From Clostridiales bacterium (GTDB taxonomy: Bacteria > Bacillota > Clostridia > Christensenellales > Aristaeellaceae): 11,567 nucleotides of DNA. The position numbers and the translations under genes were made by a program. The notes beneath the pieces are model-generated. The model had not been told where the DNA came from and made no database searches. It worked only from the letters and a program-made list of their open reading frames with translations. Location: positions 1 through 11,567 of the forward strand of contig JAAYJP010000272.1 of assembly GCA_012522875.1 (NCBI GenBank), in the 5' to 3' direction. Positions 7,116 to 11,567 of the stretch are shown piece after piece (the first letter of the stretch is position 1; the number at the start of each line of letters is the position of its first letter).

Positions 7116-8078
7116 GTGAACACATTGCGATGGAAAACCGCCATGGTGGCGGCGCTGGCGCTGTTTTTTGCCCTGCCAGCCTCAGGAGAATGGACAGCCA
7201 CCGCACCGCCGCCCTTTGAGGGCTGGCCCGTCCGCACTTCGGAGGGGTATTTATGGGTGGATGATACCCAGCCAAAGAAAGCGTTCATCTTCGCTGATGA
7301 TTCCCTGGGGCGGTGGATTTATTTGTCCCGGGATCTTCAGATTTCCATTGAGCGCCTCACCGGCCGTTATGAGAAGCGTGATGTGGTGTGGTATATGGCG
7401 GACATCCGTTTCCGGGACGGCCAGGGTTTCCGCGCTTACCCGGCCGATCCCAAACGGCCTTCCCGCGCCCAGGAAAAGCCGGAGACCATTGCCAGGAATA
7501 ACCAGGTGGTTTATGCCCAGAACGGCGATCTGTTCTCATTCCGCGTTTACAACAAGAAGCGGGTGGGCCTTATTATCCGGAATGGAAAGGTGCTGTATGA
7601 AAAAACCTACACCCATGCGGTATCCGTCATTCCCCCGCTGGATGAACTGGCGCTGTTCCCCGATGGCCACATGGAGATGCGCACGCCCGGGGAATACTCC
7701 GCCCAGGATTATCTGGATGCCGGCGCCCTTGATGTGCTGGCCTTTGGCCCGATCCTCTTCCAAAACCGGGTAAAGGATGAACGGCTGGAGATGAGCTTTA
7801 CCCACCGGGAGCCACGCAGCGCCATCGGCGTCATGGGCCCCGGGCACTTTATCGGCATCATGGTGGAAGGCCGCAACAAACGCTCCGCTGGCGCGCCTTT
7901 GAGGTTTGTGGCTGACAGGCTGCTGGAAGCAGGCTGTCATGAGGCCTTCACCCTGGATGGCGGCCAGACAGCCGCCATGCTCTTCATGGGCAACAACGTT
8001 ACCTCACCCGGCATTTACAACGGCTACCAGAAGGCACGCAAACAGCAGGATATCCTGGGTATCGGTCGGTGGGAGTAA
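7116..8078 (+). CDS. Exported phosphodiester glycosidase (NAGPA-domain) family protein
   Basis: This 320-residue protein starts at GTG, with GGGGAG seven bases upstream. Residues 1-24 form a signal peptide: K and R near the start, then a hydrophobic stretch ending in LPASG, with cleavage likely after Gly24. The C-terminal two-thirds resemble the NAGPA/phosphodiester-glycosidase fold. It has RSAIGVMGPG (RSAIG at 234-238), similar to the family's RTAIG motif, and TLDGGQTAAMLFMG (DGGQT at 281-285), similar to the family's DGG(G/Q)S/T active-site loop. Family members cleave sugar-phosphodiester links, for instance in cell-surface polymers. The substrate here is unknown. The N-terminal 130 residues have no domain I can name. 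The gene stands alone with its own promoter and converges on dnaN. Export to the cell surface is inferred from the signal peptide. Confidence 0.8.
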   Translation: MNTLRWKTAMVAALALFFALPASGEWTATAPPPFEGWPVRTSEGYLWVDDTQPKKAFIFADDSLGRWIYLSRDLQISIERLTGRYEKRDVVWYMADIRFRDGQGFRAYPADPKRPSRAQEKPETIARNNQVVYAQNGDLFSFRVYNKKRVGLIIRNGKVLYEKTYTHAVSVIPPLDELALFPDGHMEMRTPGEYSAQDYLDAGALDVLAFGPILFQNRVKDERLEMSFTHREPRSAIGVMGPGHFIGIMVEGRNKRSAGAPLRFVADRLLEAGCHEAFTLDGGQTAAMLFMGNNVTSPGIYNGYQKARKQQDILGIGRWE

Positions 8079-8156
8079 ACCTTCTGCCAAGGTGATGTAA
8101 GAACTTCCATTTTCCTTCGCCCATAGGCTGCGGGAAACCGGAATTCCCTTCCAGGG

Positions 8157-8188
8157 AAAACGGGGGAACGGCCGCAAAGCCGCTCCCC
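8157..8188 (-). terminator. Intrinsic terminator of dnaN
   Basis: On the minus strand GGGGAGCGGC, a TTTGCG loop and GCCGTTCCCC form a ten-base-pair stem with one G-U pair. It is followed by CGTTTT. It lies about 40 bases beyond the dnaN stop. A second smaller hairpin (TTCCC/GGGAA) follows directly. Confidence 0.65.
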
Positions 8189-8227
8189 TGAACCATGCTG
8201 CCTCTATGGGCTTGCGGCGCGTTCCCC

Positions 8228-9340
8228 TTACTCTGCCACCCTGACCGGAAGGATCAGGTAGGTGTACTGGTTGCCGGTCACAGGGCAGACCACGCAGGGG
8301 CTGACATTGGTGTTGAAGCGCATGGCCAGGTCCTGTGTGTCGATGTTTTTGATGACATCGGTGAGGTAGGCCGCGTTAAAGGCGATGTTCAGCGGGACAC
8401 CGTCAAAATCGATGGACACCTGTTCCGTGGCCTCAGCACGCTCAGCGTTTGCGGAGATGGTGAGCATCTGGTCTGCCACGGACAGCTTCAGCAGGTTGTT
8501 GCTGCCATCCCGGGCTACAATGGCGGCACGGTCGACAGAGGCCAAGAGCGCCTGGCGCTCAGCCCGCACAGCGGTGGTCCAGGAGGTGGGCAGGATCTGC
8601 TTATAGTTGATGTATTCCCCCAGGATCAGCGGGGAATAAACGGTGGTTTTGCCAAAATTTGCCATGAAATGGGTTTTTGACAGGGTGAAGGTGATGGGCT
8701 GGTCGCTGTCGGGGATCATGCCGCTCAAATCCTTCATGAGTTTGCCGGGGAGGATATGGGACAAACTGTCCTTGCCCTTGGGCAGCTGGTGGGCTACATA
8801 GACACGCTGCATGGCCAGGCGGTAGCCGTCCAGGCACACAAACCGCACCTCCTCAGGGGAGACTTCCATCAGGCAGCCGGTGAGGATACGGCGGGTCTCA
8901 TCGGTGGAAATGGCGAAGATGATCCGGCTGACGGCGGCTTTGAACTTTTGCTGGCTTACGGTAACCACCGTCTCAGGCGTTACCTCCGTGATGTCAGGAA
9001 AATCCTCCGCGTCCATCATCACAAGGCTTGTCTTGCTGCCCGCATTTTTCACCACCGCCTGGCGGTTGTCCCGGGTGTTCAACTCCACTTCGCCTGAGAG
9101 GGAACGCATCCATTCAGCGGTCAACTTTGCCGGCAGCAACGCAACCCCGTCCTCCCGGACGGCGGCCGGTATGGTGGATGTGATGGTAACCTCGCCATCG
9201 GTGCAGGTGAGCTGCAGGCCGTCCTCCCGGGTTTCCAGAAAAACCCCGTCCTGAAAGGCGCGCGTTGGGCGCTGGGCCTGCGCATGGCTGACCATACCCA
9301 TGCCGTGGTTAAAATCGCTGGCGTTGAAGATGACTTGCAT
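8228..9340 (-). CDS. dnaN: DNA polymerase III beta subunit (sliding clamp)
   Basis: This 370-residue protein is of normal length for the bacterial sliding clamp, which forms a ring dimer around DNA and tethers polymerase III and repair factors. It can be read as three clamp repeats of about 120 residues. Diagnostic features are LLPAKLTAEWMRSL in the first repeat, the FAISTDETRRILTG segment followed by CLDGYRLA in the second, and FNAAYLTDVIKNI plus the C-terminal YTYLILPVRV in the third. The last two form part of the pocket that binds client proteins. The ATG has a strong AGGAGG site five bases upstream. The usual neighbour dnaA is not next to it. The upstream side is a putative replication origin, then nagB. 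A good intrinsic terminator follows the gene. Three sampled 60-base lines of the gene showed its coding strand to be C-rich, which is unusual for a leading-strand gene. Confidence 0.97.
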   Translation of the reverse strand: MQVIFNASDFNHGMGMVSHAQAQRPTRAFQDGVFLETREDGLQLTCTDGEVTITSTIPAAVREDGVALLPAKLTAEWMRSLSGEVELNTRDNRQAVVKNAGSKTSLVMMDAEDFPDITEVTPETVVTVSQQKFKAAVSRIIFAISTDETRRILTGCLMEVSPEEVRFVCLDGYRLAMQRVYVAHQLPKGKDSLSHILPGKLMKDLSGMIPDSDQPITFTLSKTHFMANFGKTTVYSPLILGEYINYKQILPTSWTTAVRAERQALLASVDRAAIVARDGSNNLLKLSVADQMLTISANAERAEATEQVSIDFDGVPLNIAFNAAYLTDVIKNIDTQDLAMRFNTNVSPCVVCPVTGNQYTYLILPVRVAE

Positions 9341-9345
9341 ACATT

Positions 9346-9351
9346 CCTCCT
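9346..9351 (-). promoter_or_regulatory. Ribosome binding site of dnaN
   Basis: AGGAGG on the minus strand ends five bases before the ATG at 9340. This is a near-perfect match to the anti-Shine-Dalgarno sequence and fixes the dnaN start. Confidence 0.8.
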
Positions 9352-9375
9352 TGTGCCGCGGGCACCAGAAAGCGG

Positions 9376-9428
9376 CAGTAGTAAATCAATGTAGTAGCAG
9401 TAGTAGGGGCTGTGGACAGCGTGGAAAA
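9376..9428 (-). other. DnaA-trio array with adjacent DnaA box (basal unwinding element)
   Basis: On the plus strand, 9392-9406 reads TAG TAG CAG TAG TAG, then GGGC (9407-9410), then TGTGGACAG (9411-9419). A second box-like CGTGGAAAA follows at 9420-9428. On the minus strand this is a TCCACA-oriented box, a C-rich spacer and CTACTACTGCTACTAC. This is the box, GC cluster and DnaA-trio order of the B. subtilis unwinding region, where trios guide DnaA onto single-stranded DNA. A further CAG TAG TAA run at 9376-9384 is out of register by one base. The array ends about 50 bases before dnaN. Confidence 0.65.
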
Positions 9429-9472
9429 GGCTGATTGCCCAGTTGCCACGCGCCGGAATCATCCCAGGCGGC

Positions 9473-9512
9473 GGTGGATGGAAGGCGCCGAACTGTGGAT
9501 GGCTGTGGACAT
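9473..9512 (-). repeat. Cluster of DnaA-box-like direct repeats
   Basis: TGTGGATGG (9494-9502) and TGTGGACAT (9504-9512) on the plus strand are spaced ten bases apart, about one helical turn. GGTGGATGG (9473-9481) lies 21 bases before the first. All have the same orientation as the box next to the trio array. Each is an imperfect match to the DnaA consensus. Confidence 0.45.
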
Positions 9513-9641
9513 TCTGATTTCATCCGCCACTTTTTGCGCCAGTGGCCGGCCTGACAGACTGTCCTGAAGGAGACCCCCTGGCCCAAAGCCCGCCAGTTCC
9601 CCTTGTGTTCGCAGGGAAGGAAGGAGCAGGGGTGTCCGGTG

Positions 9642-9748
9642 TTTTCCACCCTGTTCAAGGATTGTGGGCGGATCATCCCCAGGCGGAAAGCCTGTCCGGC
9701 CGTGGAAAGCTCCGGGCTGTCCCCATCCTGCCCACAGGCTTATCAACC
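9642..9748 (+). repeat. Distal DnaA-box-like sites
   Basis: TTTTCCACC (9642-9650) and TTATCAACC (9740-9748) on the plus strand each match seven of nine positions of TTATCCACA. CTGCCCACA (9728-9736) matches six. They face opposite to the boxes near dnaN, so the stretch is flanked by boxes of opposite orientation. These are weak individually. Confidence 0.3.
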
Positions 9749-9755
9749 GGTCCGG

Positions 9756-10475
9756 TCAGATTTTGGATGCCGCGCCCTCATCCAAAAGGAGGGTAACCCT
9801 GTGGTGAAAATGGAGAATGGAAGCGGGCAGCCTGGGGGTGACATTGCCTTTCACCATACCGCGCACAGCCTCCGCCTTGTCTTCTCCCGTGGCCAGGAGC
9901 ATGATTTTCCGGGCGGACATGATGGTGCCAATTCCCATGGAGATGGCTTGGCGGGGCACTTCACGCTCAGACGGGAAAAAACGTTTGTTGGCCTGGATGG
10001 TGCTGTCGGTGAGGTTCACAATCTGGGTGCCGGCGGAGAAGCTGTCAGCCGGCTCGTTAAAGCCGATATGCCCGTTGCGCCCGATACCCAGCAGCTGAAG
10101 GTCAATGCCGCCTGCCCGTTGGATAGCGGCGTCATAGCGCCTGCACTCGCGGTTCAGGTCCTTCGCATTGCCGTCAGGAAGATTGGAGGCCTTGAAGTTC
10201 ACATGGTCAAACAACTGAACCTGCATAAAGGCGTGATAGCTGCAGGGATGCGAGATGGGCAGGCTGACATACTCATCCAGGTTAAACGTGGTGGCCTGGG
10301 AAAAATCCACGGCCTTTTCCTGAAAAAGCCTTATCAGTTCCTGATAGGTGGCCACCGGGGATGACCCTGTGGCAAGGCCGAGGACGCTGCCCGGCTTGCC
10401 GGTAATCTGGGCGGCCAGGAGCGTGGCAGCCGCCTGGGCCAGCGTTTTGGCGTTGGGGTAAACATGGATGATCAT
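9756..10475 (-). CDS. nagB: Glucosamine-6-phosphate deaminase
   Basis: This 239-residue protein converts glucosamine-6-phosphate to fructose-6-phosphate and ammonia, feeding amino sugars into glycolysis in the cytoplasm. It has the phosphate-binding LGLATGSSP (32-40), the FNLDEYV motif carrying catalytic Asp67, and GIGRNGHIGFNEP (130-142) with His136 and Glu141. Asn134 stands where the E. coli enzyme has Asp141, a substitution normal in Gram-positive NagB. Length fits the shorter Gram-positive form that lacks the E. coli C-terminal extension. ATG has GGGAGG six bases upstream and its own extended -10 promoter. No nagA is visible. It is transcribed toward the putative origin, and I see no convincing terminator after it. 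It lies 60 bases beyond the MFS transporter gene and may also receive read-through from it. Confidence 0.95.
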   Translation of the reverse strand: MIIHVYPNAKTLAQAAATLLAAQITGKPGSVLGLATGSSPVATYQELIRLFQEKAVDFSQATTFNLDEYVSLPISHPCSYHAFMQVQLFDHVNFKASNLPDGNAKDLNRECRRYDAAIQRAGGIDLQLLGIGRNGHIGFNEPADSFSAGTQIVNLTDSTIQANKRFFPSEREVPRQAISMGIGTIMSARKIMLLATGEDKAEAVRGMVKGNVTPRLPASILHFHHRVTLLLDEGAASKI

Positions 10476-10481
10476 CGTGAG

Positions 10482-10509
10482 CCTCCCATCATTTTTGTTA
10501 ATTATATCA
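10482..10509 (-). promoter_or_regulatory. nagB promoter and ribosome binding site
   Basis: On the minus strand TGATATAAT (10509-10501) is a consensus extended -10 element. No good -35 is seen at 17 bases, as expected for an extended -10 promoter. Transcription would start near 10494, leaving a leader of about 19 bases that contains GGGAGG (10487-10482). The site lies between the MFS stop and nagB, so nagB can be expressed independently. Confidence 0.6.
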
Positions 10510-10535
10510 TATCCGGCTTTGGCGCGCTGACTTTT

Positions 10536-11567
10536 TCAACCTTGTTGCGCGGCCAGGCTGCGCGGGGAGCCGAAGGAGCGCTCCAGGGGGAAACTCAAGG
10601 CTGGCAGCAGAAGGGCCAGAGCCGCGCAGAGGATGATCGTGGTCGCGGCGTTTCCAACGATTTCCCCAATAAAATATGGAAAAACGGCGTTCCCCGCGGT
10701 GGTAAAGATCATCATCACCGCAAATACCGCGCCTGAGCGCTGGGGGAGGGAACGGCCAGCCAGTACGAACAGCATGGGCCACACCGCGCCGCATCCCGCA
10801 CCGTACAGGACAGCGCCCAGCAGCCTCAGTTCCGGGCCCGGCGCCAGAAGGCTGATAACAGCGCCCAGAGGTATCAGGAGGGTCAGGTAGCGCAGGCTGA
10901 CCAGTTCCTTGCCATCCATCCGGGTACCCACCAGGCGCAGCACGATCATCCCCAGCCAGAGCAGGGAGACGGACAGGTCCGCCAGGGTGGCTGCCTCTTC
11001 AGGGAATAGCTGCTTTAAGTAGGCAAGGCCAACAGATTCACAGCCCAGATAGAAAAAAACCATCAGGCAGCAAATCAGCACGGTCCGGGACTTCAGCACC
11101 GAGAACATATTAAGCCGCGTTTTGTCCGCTTTTCCAGCCCCCATATCCCCGCCGGCCAGGAGGATCAGCAGCCCGGACACAAAGACCAGCCCCGCGCAGA
11201 TTAAAAGCAGCCCGCCGTACGGCTGCCCGACGGACAAATACCACACCAGGGCCAAGGGCGAGAGGACCGCGCCCAGGCCAAAGCAGACCTGGGACCAGTT
11301 CATCCACTTTGTGGCATGCTCCGGGTTTTCATCGGTGAGGAGGGCGCTGGAGATGGCTTCGCTGGGGCTAAAGCCCATACCGGTCAAAAAAAGCCCGATC
11401 AGAATGGCGGTGAGGGACTGGGCCAGGAAGGTGACAATCAGGCCTGCCACCATCAGAGCGCAGCTCACCAGGACGATGCGGCGCTTTCCGATACTGTCTG
11501 CCAGGGAGCCTGAAAGCAGGACACTTAGCAGCATACCCAGCGCGTGGGCCGTGATAAACCGTCCGGC
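10536..11567 (-). CDS. Major facilitator superfamily transporter, N-terminus cut by window
   Basis: The frame stays open from the right edge to TGA at 10538-10536, giving about 343 visible residues. This suggests a transporter of roughly 380-400 residues whose first membrane segment is outside. The visible part begins at about TM2. SGSLADSIGKRR then matches MFS motif A (GxLaDrxGrr) in the loop between TM2 and TM3. About ten to eleven hydrophobic segments follow, with a charged central loop near GGDMGAGKADKTRLN. The C-terminal half contains YGAGCGAVWPMLFVLAGR and an FTTAGNAVFPYFIGEIVG segment, reminiscent of sugar-type MFS carriers. The substrate is unknown. Location next to nagB makes a sugar or amino sugar possible, but that is inference. 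The internal ATG at 11534 is not the true start. Confidence 0.9.
   Translation of the reverse strand, partial: AGRFITAHALGMLLSVLLSGSLADSIGKRRIVLVSCALMVAGLIVTFLAQSLTAILIGLFLTGMGFSPSEAISSALLTDENPEHATKWMNWSQVCFGLGAVLSPLALVWYLSVGQPYGGLLLICAGLVFVSGLLILLAGGDMGAGKADKTRLNMFSVLKSRTVLICCLMVFFYLGCESVGLAYLKQLFPEEAATLADLSVSLLWLGMIVLRLVGTRMDGKELVSLRYLTLLIPLGAVISLLAPGPELRLLGAVLYGAGCGAVWPMLFVLAGRSLPQRSGAVFAVMMIFTTAGNAVFPYFIGEIVGNAATTIILCAALALLLPALSFPLERSFGSPRSLAAQQG

Larger units (their letters stand above)
9341..9755. other. Putative chromosomal replication origin (oriC) between dnaN and nagB
   Basis: This 415-base stretch has no convincing gene. It holds repeated DnaA-box-like nonamers in both orientations and a DnaA-trio array next to dnaN. 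Seven-of-nine matches to TTATCCACA, read on either strand, occur at 9411-9419, 9420-9428, 9494-9502, 9504-9512, 9642-9650 and 9740-9748. Weaker six-of-nine matches occur near 9473, 9701 and 9728. No perfect box is present. The stretch lies directly upstream of dnaN, where many Firmicutes have oriC. It has no strongly AT-rich tract. That it is the origin is an inference from motif geometry and from its place beside dnaN. Confidence 0.6.

Noticed and set aside
9542..9796. Short open frames across the putative origin (for example 84 codons on plus at 9542-9796 and 95-96 codons on minus at 9386-9746).
   Set aside because: No ribosome site or domain. They run through the repeated DnaA-box-like sites, and non-coding origin DNA explains the stretch better.

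Overview
The window looks like chromosomal DNA from a moderately GC-rich Gram-positive bacterium of the Clostridia type. This is inferred from strong purine-rich ribosome binding sites, a Firmicutes-like NagB, multi-domain membrane c-di-GMP enzymes and a Bacillus-style origin element. No species can be named from the sequence.

Layout from left to right. A Gfo/Idh/MocA oxidoreductase (+) enters from the left edge lacking only its first residues. It converges on a two-gene minus-strand unit of c-di-GMP enzymes. The first of these (3104-6190) is a 1028-residue membrane protein with 5TM, three PAS, degenerate GGDEF and intact EAL domains. The second (1075-3120) is a 681-residue membrane protein with PAS, intact GGDEF and HD-GYP domains. 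Next is a gene-poor stretch of about 925 bases. It holds a leader hairpin, a strong GC-rich hairpin, a possible 32-residue membrane peptide gene and a promoter for an exported phosphodiester glycosidase-like protein (7116-8078, +). That gene converges on dnaN (8228-9340, -), the DNA polymerase III sliding clamp. Upstream of dnaN is a 415-base non-coding stretch, then nagB (-) and an MFS transporter (-) cut by the right edge.

The most interesting element is the stretch between dnaN and nagB. It carries a DnaA-box-like nonamer, a short G run and five consecutive DnaA-trio-like triplets pointing at dnaN, plus further imperfect DnaA boxes. This is the geometry of the basal unwinding element of the B. 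subtilis origin. I propose it is the chromosomal origin (oriC), with dnaA missing from its usual place upstream of dnaN and nagB there instead. A small hand count of GC skew does not support the proposal, and this is recorded.

Functionally, the left half is a c-di-GMP control unit. It has one probable phosphodiesterase and one protein that could both make and break c-di-GMP, both membrane-anchored with PAS sensors. The right half combines replication (dnaN, putative oriC) with amino-sugar catabolism (nagB) and a transporter of unknown substrate.
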